From the NCBI GenBank assembly GCA_029782365.1, contig JAKOUW010000202.1:124001-188000 (forward strand): 64,000 nt of DNA. The letters run 5' to 3'. Every line of letters starts with the position of its first letter. Positions within the stretch are counted from its first letter, which is position 1. Below the pieces are notes generated by a model. The model made no database searches and was not told the DNA's origin. It worked only from the letters and a program-made list of their open reading frames with translations. The stretch comes from Chloroflexota bacterium (GTDB lineage: Bacteria > Chloroflexota > Anaerolineae > Anaerolineales > UBA4823). The translations under genes were made by a program, and so were the position numbers. This document shows, piece after piece, positions 33,163 through 42,861 of this stretch.

Positions 33163-34587
33163 TCAGCCTTCGCTGGCTTTTTCAGCCACCAGGGCGCGCT
33201 CGAGCGCCTGGTGCAGCGTGCGCACTTCGATCACTTCCAGGTTCTTTGGCCAGGGCTCGCCGCGCCGGATGCGTCGGGGCACGATGGCGGTTTTAAAGCC
33301 CAGCTTGACGGCCTCCTGCAGGCGGGCGGGCATCTGCCCGACCATGCGCAGCTCGCCCGACAGGCCCACTTCCCCGATCAACACGGTGTCGGCGCGCAAT
33401 GCCACGTCGCGGTACGAAGAGACAATCGCCGCCGCCGCCGCCAGGTCGGCCGCCGGCTCGCTTATCTTGAAGCCCCCCACCACGTTAGCGAAGATATCGT
33501 GTTCGCCCAGGCGCAGGCCGGCCCGGCGGGTGAGCACCGCCGCCAGCAGCAGCAGGCGGTTGGGGTCCAGGCCGTTGGAGGTGCGCCGCGGGTTGCCGAA
33601 GTTGGTCGGGCTGGTCAGGCCCTGGATCTCGACCAGGATGGGGCGCGTGCCTTCCATGGTCACGGCGATGGCCGAGCCGGGGGTATTGACCATGCGCTCG
33701 GCCAGGAATGCCTCGGAAGGGTTGGTGACCTCTACCATGCCGCGCTCGCGCATCTCGAAGACGCCCACCTCGGAGGTAGCGCCAAAACGATTCTTCACCG
33801 AGCGCAGCAGACGGTAGGTCTGGAAGCGGTCGCCCTCCAGGTACAGCACGGTGTCCACGATGTGCTCCAATACGCGCGGCCCGGCGATGTTGCCCTCCTT
33901 GGTGACATGCCCGATCAGAAAAACCGCCATGCTGCCCGACTTGGCCAGCTCACGCAGGCGAGAGGCGCATTCACGCACCTGGGTGACCGAGCCCGCTGAC
34001 GATTCCAACCCTTGCATGTACGTGGTCTGGATCGAATCGACGATCAGCAGGCCGGGGCGGGTTTGTTGAACGTGTTCCAGGATGGTTTCCAGGTTGGTCT
34101 CGGTGACCAGCAGTAACCCATCGGGCATGGCCGCCTCGGCTTCCGCCGGGTTTGAGCCATCCGCCGGGCTGAGCAGGCGCACGGCGCGCATCTTGATCTG
34201 GCGCTCCGATTCCTCTCCTGAGACATACAAAACCAGGCCGCTGCGCGCCACCTCGACGGCCAACTGCAGCAGCAGGGTGGACTTGCCGATGCCCGGGTCG
34301 CCGCCGATCAAAACAATCGAGCCAGGCACGATGCCGCCGCCCAGGACGCGGGCGAACTCGCCCATGGTCAGCGGCAGGCGCGCCTCGTCGGCTGCCTCGA
34401 TATCCGTCAGGCGGCGCGGCGTAGAAACCCCGGCCGGGCGGGCTGCCGCCGGGCCGGCGCCGGAGGGCGGCGCCACCCGCTCTTCAACCACGCTGTTCCA
34501 GGCGCCGCAGTGCGTGCAGCGCCCCATCGGTCGGGCGAAGACATGCCCGCATTCCTGGCAGATATAGCGCGAGTAGGTTTTGGCCAT
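33163..34587 (-). CDS. radA: DNA repair protein RadA
   Basis: 474 aa of the RecA-like RadA/Sms family, which processes recombination intermediates. It has a C4 zinc finger (CQECGHVFARPMGRCTHCG), Walker A GGDPGIGKST, the RadA motif KNRFG, Walker B LLIVDSIQTTYM and a C-terminal Lon-like domain (GLRLGEHDIFANVVGGFKI...GEVGLSGELRMV). It lies after clpC with a terminator between them. Confidence 0.96.
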   Translation of the reverse strand: MAKTYSRYICQECGHVFARPMGRCTHCGAWNSVVEERVAPPSGAGPAAARPAGVSTPRRLTDIEAADEARLPLTMGEFARVLGGGIVPGSIVLIGGDPGIGKSTLLLQLAVEVARSGLVLYVSGEESERQIKMRAVRLLSPADGSNPAEAEAAMPDGLLLVTETNLETILEHVQQTRPGLLIVDSIQTTYMQGLESSAGSVTQVRECASRLRELAKSGSMAVFLIGHVTKEGNIAGPRVLEHIVDTVLYLEGDRFQTYRLLRSVKNRFGATSEVGVFEMRERGMVEVTNPSEAFLAERMVNTPGSAIAVTMEGTRPILVEIQGLTSPTNFGNPRRTSNGLDPNRLLLLAAVLTRRAGLRLGEHDIFANVVGGFKISEPAADLAAAAAIVSSYRDVALRADTVLIGEVGLSGELRMVGQMPARLQEAVKLGFKTAIVPRRIRRGEPWPKNLEVIEVRTLHQALERALVAEKASEG

Positions 34588-34601
34588 GGATCCTCTTTAG
34601 A

Positions 34602-34644
34602 AAAGAAGGGCTGCACCAGGCAGCGCCCGAAGCAACCCTTCTTT
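34602..34644 (-). terminator. Terminator of clpC
   Basis: AAAGAAGGG and CCCTTCTTT pair across a GC-rich inner segment, and a T-rich end follows on the minus strand. Confidence 0.75.
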
Positions 34645-34670
34645 CAGGTAAAGTTTGGCAATAGTTGGCT

Positions 34671-37196
34671 TCAGACGGGCTGAGCCGCCTCTGGCGCAGC
34701 GTCCTCTTGCTCGGGCAGTTTCAGCACCACTTCATCCTCCACCAGGTCCACCAGGATGGTGTCACCGTCATGGAAGCGCCCTGAGAGCAGCGCGTCGGAA
34801 AGCTGGTCTTCGATCTTTTGCTGGATCAAGCGGCGCAGCGGGCGGGCGCCCATATCAGGGTCATACCCCTGGTCAGCCAGCATATTGAGCGCTTCGGGAG
34901 TGGTTTTGAGCACCACATTGTGCTCGGCCAGGCGCAGGGCAACCTTCTGGATTTCCAGCTCGACGATCAGGTTCAGGTTTTCGCGCGTCAGGGCATGGAA
35001 GACGATCACACCGTCCAGGCGGTTGATAAATTCTGGACGGAAGACACGGCGCAGCGAGTCCATCAATTTCTTCTTCATGTCTTCATAGGCGCTCTTCTCG
35101 GCAGCGGTTTCGTCCACCTGGGTGAAGAAGCCCAGGGAAGTCTGGCGCTTGATCATATCCGCGCCGACATTGGATGTCATGACGATGATGGCATTGCGGA
35201 AGTCTACCTTGCGGCCGCGGGCGTCGGACAGGTGCCCTTCTTCCATGATTTGCAGCAGCATGTTGTGCGCTTCGGGGTGGGCCTTTTCGATCTCATCGAA
35301 AACCACGATCGAATACGGGCGGCGGCGCAAAGCCTCGGTGAGCTGGCCGGCATCCTCGAAGCCAACATAACCGGGAGGCGCACCGACCAGGCGGCTGACG
35401 GTGTGGCGTTCCATGAACTCAGACATATCCAACTGTACCATGGCCTCTTCGCTGCCGAACAGGAAGCGGGCCAGGGATTTGGTCAGCTCGGTCTTGCCGA
35501 CACCGGTGGGGCCGAGGAAGATAAACGAGCCGATCGGGCGGCGCGGGTCTTTCAGCCCGGCGCGCGCTCGCCGCACAGCCTTGGAGATGGCTTCAATGGC
35601 CTCGTCCTGGCCGATGATCGAGCGCTTCAGGTCGCCTTCCATTTCAAGCAGGCGCTGGGATTCTTTCTGGGCAATTTGCATCACCGGCACGCCGGTCCAC
35701 ATCGATACCACCTCGGCGATGTCCTCGGCCGTCACAGTCGGGCTGTTGGAGCGGTCCCACACTGTGCGCAGGCGCTCGAACTGGTTTTCCAGCTCCTCGA
35801 TCTGTTCGAGGATATCCTGAGAATCATCGTTGCGGCCGTCTTCCAGAGCCAAGGCCTGGTTCTGGCGCAGTTCGCGCAGTTGGTTGGTTAGCTCTTTGGC
35901 GGTGCGGGCATTGGGGCTCTTGTACATGCGCACGCGTGATGAAGACTCATCGATCAGGTCGATGGCCTTGTCGGGCAGAAAGCGCTCGGTCACGTAACGA
36001 GACGATAGGCGCACAGCGGCATCCAGCGCCTCATCCGAGATGGTCAGGCGGTGGTGCTCTTCGTAAGCCGGGCGAATGCCTTTCAGAATCTCGATGGCTT
36101 CGTCGATATTCGGCTCATCCACCATGATGGGCTGGAAGCGCCGCTCGAGAGCGGCGTCGCTCTCAATATGCTTGCGGTATTCGTCCAGGGTGGTGGCACC
36201 GATCACTTGCAGCTCGCCGCGCGACAGGGCCGGCTTGAGAATATTGGCGGCGTCTACCGAGGAGCCGGCCGCGCCAGCGCCAACCAGCATATGCACTTCA
36301 TCAATAAACAGGATTGCGCCCGAGGCTTTGAGCTCGTCGATCACGCGTTTGAGGCGCTCTTCGAACTGGCCGCGGTACATCGTGCCGGCCACCAGCGAGC
36401 CCACATCCAACTGCAGGAGGCGTTTGTTGAGCAGTGGGGCGGGCACATCGCCGTCCACGATGCGCTGAGCCAGCCCTTCGACAATGGCCGTTTTGCCAAC
36501 GCCCGGCTCGCCGATCAGGGCGGGATTGTTCTTGGTGCGGCGGGCCAGGATCTGGATCACACGTTCGATCTCCATCTGGCGGCCAATCACCGGGTCAAGC
36601 TTGCCATCTTCCGCCTGCGAAGTCAGGTCAGTGGCCAACTGGTCGACCATGGGCGTTTTGCTGTTCTGCTGTCCCTGGGCAGGCGTCGCAGAGGCGGAAG
36701 AGACAGAAGCCTTCTGATTGCTTTGGTCTTTTTCGGAAGAGGTGCGCTTGGAAGCGCTGCTCTCCTGCAGCACACGGCGCGTTTGTCGCCGGATTTGCTC
36801 CGGGGTGACGCCCAGGCGGCGCAGCACATCCAGCGCCGCTCCATCGCCCTGGCGCACCAATCCGAGCAGCAAGTGCTCGGTGCCGATGTAGTGGTGGCCC
36901 ATGCGGCTGGCCTCCTCAATCGCCATCTCCAGCACCTGTTGGGTGCCGGGGGCCAGGTCCAACCTGCCGCCCTGCGAATCGCCAAAGCCCACAATTTTCT
37001 CAACCATTTCCTGAATGCGGTTCACTTCCAGGCCCAATTCGCGTAAAACTCGTCCGGCGACCCCGCCTTCTTCCCGGATCAGGCCGAGCAGCAAATGCTC
37101 GGTGCCAATGTAATTGTGGCGCATCCGTTCAGCTTCCTGGTGAGCCAGGGTCAGCACCCGGCGTGCTCGCTGTGTAAATCTTTCCATGCCAGCCAT
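34671..37196 (-). CDS. clpC: Clp protease ATP-binding subunit ClpC
   Basis: 841 aa, a class I HSP100 unfoldase that feeds ClpP. Two N-terminal Clp repeats ([33 protein letters not shown], then [21 protein letters not shown]) precede AAA1 (Walker A GEPGVGKT), a coiled middle domain (about 410-480) and AAA2 (Walker [10 protein letters not shown], sensor region [16 protein letters not shown]). SLGFFTQ near 670 is the ClpP-contact loop. AAGGAG precedes the ATG. No CtsR operator or CIRCE was seen in the 300-base upstream region. Confidence 0.97.
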   Translation of the reverse strand: MAGMERFTQRARRVLTLAHQEAERMRHNYIGTEHLLLGLIREEGGVAGRVLRELGLEVNRIQEMVEKIVGFGDSQGGRLDLAPGTQQVLEMAIEEASRMGHHYIGTEHLLLGLVRQGDGAALDVLRRLGVTPEQIRRQTRRVLQESSASKRTSSEKDQSNQKASVSSASATPAQGQQNSKTPMVDQLATDLTSQAEDGKLDPVIGRQMEIERVIQILARRTKNNPALIGEPGVGKTAIVEGLAQRIVDGDVPAPLLNKRLLQLDVGSLVAGTMYRGQFEERLKRVIDELKASGAILFIDEVHMLVGAGAAGSSVDAANILKPALSRGELQVIGATTLDEYRKHIESDAALERRFQPIMVDEPNIDEAIEILKGIRPAYEEHHRLTISDEALDAAVRLSSRYVTERFLPDKAIDLIDESSSRVRMYKSPNARTAKELTNQLRELRQNQALALEDGRNDDSQDILEQIEELENQFERLRTVWDRSNSPTVTAEDIAEVVSMWTGVPVMQIAQKESQRLLEMEGDLKRSIIGQDEAIEAISKAVRRARAGLKDPRRPIGSFIFLGPTGVGKTELTKSLARFLFGSEEAMVQLDMSEFMERHTVSRLVGAPPGYVGFEDAGQLTEALRRRPYSIVVFDEIEKAHPEAHNMLLQIMEEGHLSDARGRKVDFRNAIIVMTSNVGADMIKRQTSLGFFTQVDETAAEKSAYEDMKKKLMDSLRRVFRPEFINRLDGVIVFHALTRENLNLIVELEIQKVALRLAEHNVVLKTTPEALNMLADQGYDPDMGARPLRRLIQQKIEDQLSDALLSGRFHDGDTILVDLVEDEVVLKLPEQEDAAPEAAQPV

Positions 37197-37453
37197 GGCA
37201 TCCTCCTTACGGCGTTGTTACAACCGTTGATACATCTACCTGTATTGTTTGCGGCGCTGCTCCACCCGCTGAGGGATAGAATGCGCCTGATAATAAATAA
37301 ACTCTTTCCTAGCGATTCTACCAGAGTTTCAACCGCATTGCGCCTTCGGGCTGTTAGAATTTCCTTAATCTTTCGCAGAGTTGAGGGGTAGTGCGTAATT
37401 GATTTGTCTGGTGCAGAGCATCGGATTGGATTTTCTTCTCAACATCCCCATCG

Positions 37454-37490
37454 AAAAAAGAAAGGGGCTGTCCGAATTTGGACAGCCCCG
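37454..37490 (-). terminator. Strong terminator of rpsA
   Basis: GGGGCTGTCC and GGACAGCCCC form a perfect 10-bp stem with a short loop, followed on the minus strand by TTTCTTTTTTC. The rest of the 37197-37501 gap holds the clpC leader and nothing else recognised. Confidence 0.92.
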
Positions 37491-37501
37491 CAAACACCAG
37501 T

Positions 37502-38746
37502 TTATTCCTTGTCTTCGCTTTGTTGGGCGGAAGACACTTCGTTGGAGAGAGCAATCTTCCAGTCCAGGTCGGCGTAGGCCGGCGAGTCCACTTTGCGCAG
37601 GCTGAGCCCAATGCGGCGGCGGTCAGGCTCGATTTTAATCACCCGCAGGGTGACCACATCGCCTTCCTTGACCACCTCTTTCGGGTGATTGATGCGGTTT
37701 TCGCTCAATTCGGAGATGTGAATCAGGCCTTCCATATCACCTCCCAGGTTGGCGAAAGCGCCAAACTTGGTCAGGTGGGTGATGGTTCCGGAAACGAGCT
37801 GGCCTTCTTTGATGCTCTCCACCTTCTTCATCCAGGGGTCCATCTGTGTCTGGCGGATCGACAGACCGATGCGCTTGCGGTCACGCTCGATGCCGATGAC
37901 CTTGACCTGGACTTCCTGGCCCACTTTGAGGACTTCATTGGGGTGCGTGATGCGCTCCCAACTGATTTCAGACAAATGCACCAGGCCGTCGGCTCCATCG
38001 ATGTTGACAAAAGCGCCAAAATCGGCCAGGCTGGTGACGCGGCCGGTGCGGACAGAACCGACCTCCAGCTCGTCCAGGAGACGGTCTTTGATAGTCTCGC
38101 GGGTTTCTTGCAGAGCAGAACGTTCAGAAAGAATCAGGCGGTGGCGCTGGCGGTCAACCTCGATCACTTTGACGGTGATCGGTTCATTGACCATCTTGGC
38201 CCAGTGCGCTTCAGGCGCGCCGTTGCCTTCTGGGCGGCGGAAAACGCTGATTTGCGAGGCGGGGACGAAACCGCGCAGATTGCCGATCGGGACGATCAGG
38301 CCGCCCTTGTTGTAACCGCTGATCTTGCCATCGTACACATCACCAGAGGAGAGCATGTCTTCGACTTTTTGCCAGTCGTACTCTTCACGGGCGCGCACGT
38401 ATGACAGGACGATGGTGCCATTTTGATCTTCAGGTTCGACAATATAGACGGGGATTTCCTGGCCGACTTTGAGGGCGGCCAGCTCTTCAGGGCTGATCTG
38501 GTCTTTTTCGCGGCCAGAAATGATGCCTTCGGATTTCGTTCCAACGCTGACCAGGATTTCTGATTCGCTGATCCTGGCAACTACACCTGTGCGAATTTCA
38601 CCCCTCCTGGGAAAATCGAGGTTTAACCCCTCTTTTTCCAGAAGCTCATTCATGAGTTCGTTGCTTTCCGTTCCTTCTGGGTGCTGCTCGTTGAAATTAT
38701 CTGCGGACATCGCCTCCTGCCCGTTCAGGGCATTGTTCTGATCCAT
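37502..38746 (-). CDS. rpsA: 30S ribosomal protein S1 (four S1 domains)
   Basis: About 414 aa. Four S1/OB repeats are visible: GEIRTGVVARISESEILVSVG, GDVYDGKISGYNKGGLIVPIG, GSVRTGRVTSLADFGAFVNIDGADGLVHLSEIS and GQLVSGTITHLTKFGAFANLGG. The third and fourth end in IERDRKRIGLSIRQT and IEPDRRRIGLSLRKV. Four repeats, rather than the six of E. coli, are usual for this phylum and Gram-positives. ATG 38746 is preferred over a longer frame reading through the promoter. Confidence 0.9.
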   Translation of the reverse strand: MDQNNALNGQEAMSADNFNEQHPEGTESNELMNELLEKEGLNLDFPRRGEIRTGVVARISESEILVSVGTKSEGIISGREKDQISPEELAALKVGQEIPVYIVEPEDQNGTIVLSYVRAREEYDWQKVEDMLSSGDVYDGKISGYNKGGLIVPIGNLRGFVPASQISVFRRPEGNGAPEAHWAKMVNEPITVKVIEVDRQRHRLILSERSALQETRETIKDRLLDELEVGSVRTGRVTSLADFGAFVNIDGADGLVHLSEISWERITHPNEVLKVGQEVQVKVIGIERDRKRIGLSIRQTQMDPWMKKVESIKEGQLVSGTITHLTKFGAFANLGGDMEGLIHISELSENRINHPKEVVKEGDVVTLRVIKIEPDRRRIGLSLRKVDSPAYADLDWKIALSNEVSSAQQSEDKE

Positions 38747-38785
38747 ATGATTTGTTCCACTCCGGTTGAAAAAGTATAGACTCTT

Positions 38786-38791
38786 ATTATA
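38786..38791 (-). promoter_or_regulatory. TATAAT -10 box of rpsA
   Basis: TATAAT on the minus strand, 39 bases before ATG 38746. The -35 region is weak (TTGCCT at a longer than ideal distance). Confidence 0.5.
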
Positions 38792-38871
38792 CCTTAAACC
38801 AACCAGTTTGTGAGGCAAGACATGAAAGAATAATTAAATTGTATAGTCATCCGAGTCGGGAGAAACAGCCC

Positions 38872-39780
38872 TCACGCCGCACCATCTCCTGCCAGACCCG
38901 GCAGGCCGCCGGCCGAGCGGGCAGTCTGGACCGCCCGCACCACCGCCTGGGCGAAGACCTCGGCGGCCAGCGCGCCTACCAGGCTGGACTCGGCCTGGTA
39001 AACGCCGGTGGCCAGGGTGAAGATCGTATCGCCGTCGAAGAGCGTGTGCGCCGGGCGCACGGCGCGCGCCAGCCCATCTTGCGCCATCTGCGCCGCCAGG
39101 TTGGCCTGCTCTTTCGTCAGGCGGGCGTTGGTCGCCACCACCCCGATGGTCGTATTGCCCGCCGGCGGGTTGAACGGCTGGGCCATGCCGCCCAGGCGGC
39201 GCAGGATATTGAGGGAGCCGGCGAACGGCGCCCCTGGCTCGGCAGAGAGGCGCGCCCCGGCCAGGATGCGCCCGCTGTCCGGGTCAACCACATCCCCCAG
39301 GGCGTTGACCACCGCCAGGGCGGCGATGATCAAGCCGCCATCCAGGCGCACAGCGGCGCTGCCCAGGCCGCTTTTCATCGCCAGCGCCGGGCCGAGCAGC
39401 TTGCCCACGCTGGCGCCCATGCCGGCGCCCACGTTACCTTCAGCCAGCGGCGCGGCGCTGGCGGCCTGGCAGGCGGCGTAGCCCATGGCGGCGTCGGGGC
39501 GCACGCGGGCTGAGCCCAGCCCCAGGTCGAAGATCACCGCCGCCGGCACGATCGGCACGCGCCCGGCGGCCGTTTCGTAGCCGGCGCCCTGCTCCACCAG
39601 GTGCAGCGGGCGCAGCAGGTCGGTCTCGCGCGTGCCAGGCGCGCCGCCGCGCTGGTCCACGCCGCCCACCGCGCCCGCCGGGCAGAGCACCACCGTGCAG
39701 CCGGTCAGGGCTGCGCTGTCGTGGGCATGGCCCACCCGCAGGCCGGGGATGAGCGTCAGAGTCTGATTCATAGGTTCCAT
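38872..39780 (-). CDS. P1-family (DmpA-like) peptidase with internal deletion
   Basis: 302 aa. Family landmarks are LIPGLRVGHAHDSAALTGCTVVLCPAGAVGGVDQRGGAPGTRETDLL, RVPIVPAAVIFDLGLG, MGYAACQAA, EGNVGAGMGASVGKLLG and the autoprocessing site GNTTIGVVATNA, whose Thr/Ser nucleophile is normally freed by self-cleavage. Between LVE and EQG the usual block of about 27 residues containing GGSAFGLDAA is missing, an in-frame deletion that may affect activity. AGGAGG precedes the ATG. Substrates of the family are N-terminal D- or L-amino-acid amides or beta-peptides. Confidence 0.85.
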   Translation of the reverse strand: MEPMNQTLTLIPGLRVGHAHDSAALTGCTVVLCPAGAVGGVDQRGGAPGTRETDLLRPLHLVEQGAGYETAAGRVPIVPAAVIFDLGLGSARVRPDAAMGYAACQAASAAPLAEGNVGAGMGASVGKLLGPALAMKSGLGSAAVRLDGGLIIAALAVVNALGDVVDPDSGRILAGARLSAEPGAPFAGSLNILRRLGGMAQPFNPPAGNTTIGVVATNARLTKEQANLAAQMAQDGLARAVRPAHTLFDGDTIFTLATGVYQAESSLVGALAAEVFAQAVVRAVQTARSAGGLPGLAGDGAA

Positions 39781-40497
39781 AGCGCCTCCTGGAGGAATAA
39801 ATTAAGAAAAGCAACAATCCTATTTTAGCAAAAATCGCTACTCGAAAAAATAATGATTGGAAGGGCGTTGCAAAATTAGGCGTAAGAAGAGGCCCAATTT
39901 TCTCTTATATCAAAGGCTAATCTTTTTGGCTGAATAATATGATCCGTCAGATTACAATTGACTTGGCCAACACACATGATCTTACCCCTGATGGTTCCAT
40001 CGATGGCCCTGGCTTATGTCTGGAGCAAGCAGGCTTATTTCCTCCCGGTTTAATTGTCACCATCAGCAGCCACAATTTTAACGGCGCCGGTTTTGCCGCA
40101 AGCGAGACCGTGCACGTCGATGGTAACCGGCCAACAGCTACACTGCCGCCTGCGAAGCGGCTGACGATGATCTCTCGTCTGGTCGTGCCAGGTGGTTTGG
40201 TGGGTGGATGGAAGAGCTGTGGGAGATTATCCTTGTAAAGCTACCGAGCTCTCATCTGGAGTTTCGCAAAGTGGAGATTATACAGAGGCAACCATTAGGC
40301 AAAGTTTCACTCCTGGTTCAGATGGCACGGAAGTGACCCAAACCAGCAGGCAGAGAGTGGAGGCTCTTTTGCCAGAACTGCGACGCTCACATAAATGTTT
40401 GATGGCACTACTATCGCAACCTGTTTAACAAACAATAGTGGCATTATCCGGTTTTGCAGTTGTGAGGTCATTCTAACGGCAGCCCGGCGCCCAAGAT
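39781..40497. other. 0.7-kb stretch without a recognisable gene
   Basis: More AT-rich than the surroundings. Short frames exist (39939-40238 plus, 99 codons; 40192-40428 plus, 78 codons) but none has family resemblance, a good ribosome-binding site or codon use like the neighbours. Adjacent frames continue into each other near 40200, which could mean a frameshifted remnant. Nothing else was seen in it. Confidence 0.5.
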
Positions 40498-41841
40498 TTA
40501 GATCATCGCACTGACCGCCGCCGGTCGCGGGAAGGTCAGCTTCACACTCTGCGTTTTCCCCGGGCCGACCGCCAGCGGCAGGGGCGGCTCGGACTGGCTC
40601 AGCGCCAGCGCCGGGCCGCTCTCCGGCGCCAGGGCGATTTCCCCGGCCGCCAGGGAGGCCTCTTTTTGGCCGGCGTTGTAGATGGAGACTTCCACGGTGA
40701 TGGTGGTCTTATCGGCCGAAGGCGTGACGCCCAGCAGCGAGACCTCCACCTGCAGGGAGGCTGGGTCGGGCGCGCTGAAGTGGGTGATGGTTTCGCCCTG
40801 CAGTTCGCCACGCAAGATAAAGCCCAGCCCGCTGGTGTTGGTGGGGGCGAAAATGGTGATCATCGAGCGCGACTGGTCGAGCAGGGCAGGGTCATTCAGC
40901 ACACCCGGCGTCATCGCCGACAGGGTGTAAACAGTCGCGTTGCAGGTGGTTTGCGTGACGGTCAGCAGGTCGCCGGCTTTGACCGAGGCGGCCAGCACCA
41001 GGTTGTCCCGCCCGGGGTCGAGCAGGTAGACGGCGTTGGTGACGGTGCCTTCCACCCAGAAGATCTTGCCGGGGGCGCTGGCGGGCACCGCCAATACGCC
41101 GTCCTGGTCGGGGCGCGTGGTTTGGATGGCGTAGCTGTCGCCGTGCAAAGCCAGGCTGGCGCGGCAGCCCGCCGCCGGGAAGAAACCCTCCCACAAGCCG
41201 TTGAGCTGGTCGCCGAAGAAATACCAGCCGGCCGCCAGCGCCAACAGCACCAGCAGGCACAGCATTAAGCTGCCCCACACCAGGATCGGCGCCGGCCGGC
41301 GATTGCGGGGCGCGGCGGTGGGCGGCGCCGATTTGACCGGCTGCATTTCCGCAGCAGCCTGCGGCGGTTGTCCTACGCCAGTGGAAGCCGTCTCGGCAGG
41401 CGGGGTCGGCTCGACATCCGCCGCGGATGGGGCGGCAGGCTCAAGCGCTGGCGCCACCTGCACCGGCTGGGTGGAAGACTGCACTTCCTGTGGGGCAGGT
41501 GCGGCGCCCGATTCTTCTGCCAATGAGGCCGGGGGCTCGACAGCTTCGACAGGCGCGGCGGCCGGTTCGGCCTGGGGCGGGCGAGCGGCCAGGCGGTTTT
41601 GGATCCATTCCATGGCCTGCCAGGCGCGCTGGCTGCCCGGGTTGATTTCCAGCGCCTTGATCACGTAATCGATGCCCTCCGCCGGGTCCACCAACCCGGC
41701 CAGCATCAGCCAGGCGGTCTCGGATTCGGGCGTTTCTTGCACGGCCAGGCGCGCCAGGCGGGCGGCCTTTGGGCGGTCGCCGCGCTGGACGGCGTCCAGG
41801 GCGGCTTGTAAATTCGAAGAGTAGTTGGGATCGCTTGTCAT
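40498..41841 (-). CDS. TPR-containing single-pass membrane protein
   Basis: About 447 aa. Residues 1-80 form a short TPR-like helical pair (NLQAALDAVQRGDRPKAARLARLAVQETPESETAWLML). A proline/alanine/glutamate-rich linker follows (about 90-190), then one transmembrane helix (about 200-225) and an extracytoplasmic beta-rich domain. That domain contains two Cys (AAGCRASL, TTCNATV). ATG 41841 is preferred to a frame from 41898. Function unknown; the layout suits an envelope scaffold or sensor. Confidence 0.7.
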   Translation of the reverse strand: MTSDPNYSSNLQAALDAVQRGDRPKAARLARLAVQETPESETAWLMLAGLVDPAEGIDYVIKALEINPGSQRAWQAMEWIQNRLAARPPQAEPAAAPVEAVEPPASLAEESGAAPAPQEVQSSTQPVQVAPALEPAAPSAADVEPTPPAETASTGVGQPPQAAAEMQPVKSAPPTAAPRNRRPAPILVWGSLMLCLLVLLALAAGWYFFGDQLNGLWEGFFPAAGCRASLALHGDSYAIQTTRPDQDGVLAVPASAPGKIFWVEGTVTNAVYLLDPGRDNLVLAASVKAGDLLTVTQTTCNATVYTLSAMTPGVLNDPALLDQSRSMITIFAPTNTSGLGFILRGELQGETITHFSAPDPASLQVEVSLLGVTPSADKTTITVEVSIYNAGQKEASLAAGEIALAPESGPALALSQSEPPLPLAVGPGKTQSVKLTFPRPAAVSAMI

Positions 41842-41961
41842 AGGAGCACCATATGCGGTTGGGAAAAAAATTGGTTGGAGATTCGTCTCGAAAACCATCC
41901 CGCTTTAAATGATCATACCATCGTTTGTAAAAATAGAGTTCTGGTTAAGAAGGTTTTTCAC

Positions 41962-42019
41962 TTGACAAAATCCAACAAATATCTTAAAATATCATCAATA
42001 AACAATAAAATTCAACAAG
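41962..42019 (+). promoter_or_regulatory. Promoter with CAACAA repeats, probable DeoR operator
   Basis: TTGACA (41962-41967), 17 bases, TAAAAT (41985-41990). TCCAACAAA (41971-41979) lies in the spacer and TTCAACAAG (42011-42019) lies 40 bases further on, with a weaker CATCAATAA between. These resemble the AT-rich direct repeats bound by DeoR-family repressors. Confidence 0.6.
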
Positions 42020-42032
42020 AAACCCAGGATTT

Positions 42033-42839
42033 ATGACCACCTACGAACGCCGTCAATCGCTCCTTGCCCTGCTTCGCACCCAGCCGGGGCTCAGCGTGCC
42101 CGAAATTGCTCGGGCGCTCTCCATCTCGGATGGCACGGTGCGCAATGATCTGAACGCCCTGGAAATGGAAGGCCTGCTGATCCGCGTGCACGGCGGGGCG
42201 GTGCTGCGCCAGGAGCGCCAGCCGCCCACCCCGGTGTTCAGCCAGCGCCTGGAAGCCCGCTCGGCGGAAAAGGAGTGCATCGCCCGCTGGGCGGCCGCCC
42301 TGGTGCAGAACGGCGAGGCGATCCTGCTCGACTCGAGCAGCACCGTGTACGCCCTTGCCCTGCAGTTAGAAACGCGCAGCCACCTGCGGGTGGTGACCAA
42401 CGGCCTGGAAGCCGGCAAAGTGCTGGCGCGCAACCCCAGCAACACGGTGATTTTGTTGGGCGGTGTGCTCAGCCAGGACGGCTCGTCGCTCACTGGCATG
42501 CTCAGCGAGCAGGTGATGGACGAGCTGCACATCCACACCGCGTTCGTCTCGGCCAGCGGGTTCAGCCTGGGCCGCGGCCTGACGGATATCTGGCTGGAGG
42601 AGGCCCAGCTCAAGCGCCGGGCCATCCTGGGCGCCGACCAGGTGTACGCCCTGCTCGATTCATCGAAATTTGGACACGAGGACCTGTCTTCCTTCGCCCG
42701 CCCCGCCCAGATCACCCGTCTGCTGACCGATGCGCGCCTCAGCCCGGCCTGGCAAGAGCGCCTGGCGCAGGCTGGCATCCCCTTCAGTCTGTGCAGCGAA
42801 GCGCCCCCTCCGCCTGAACCGTTCACTCAACAGCCTTGA
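42033..42839 (+). CDS. DeoR-family transcriptional regulator
   Basis: 268 aa. The N-terminal HTH is RRQSLLALLRTQPGLSVPEIARALSISDGTVRNDLNALEMEGLLIRVHGGAV, the DeoR signature. The C-terminal sugar-phosphate isomerase-like sensor has ILLDSSSTVYALA, LRVVTNGLEAGKVLA, VILLGG and AFVSASGFSLGRGLTD. It probably represses its own promoter and the following aldolase gene until a sugar phosphate binds. The aldolase starts 22 bases downstream. Confidence 0.94.
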   Translation: MTTYERRQSLLALLRTQPGLSVPEIARALSISDGTVRNDLNALEMEGLLIRVHGGAVLRQERQPPTPVFSQRLEARSAEKECIARWAAALVQNGEAILLDSSSTVYALALQLETRSHLRVVTNGLEAGKVLARNPSNTVILLGGVLSQDGSSLTGMLSEQVMDELHIHTAFVSASGFSLGRGLTDIWLEEAQLKRRAILGADQVYALLDSSKFGHEDLSSFARPAQITRLLTDARLSPAWQERLAQAGIPFSLCSEAPPPPEPFTQQP

Positions 42840-42861
42840 TTACCCCAGAAAGGAACTTCTT

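Noticed and set aside
34818-37046. Long plus-strand frames opposite clpC
   Set aside because: Shadows of ClpC; no recognisable domains.
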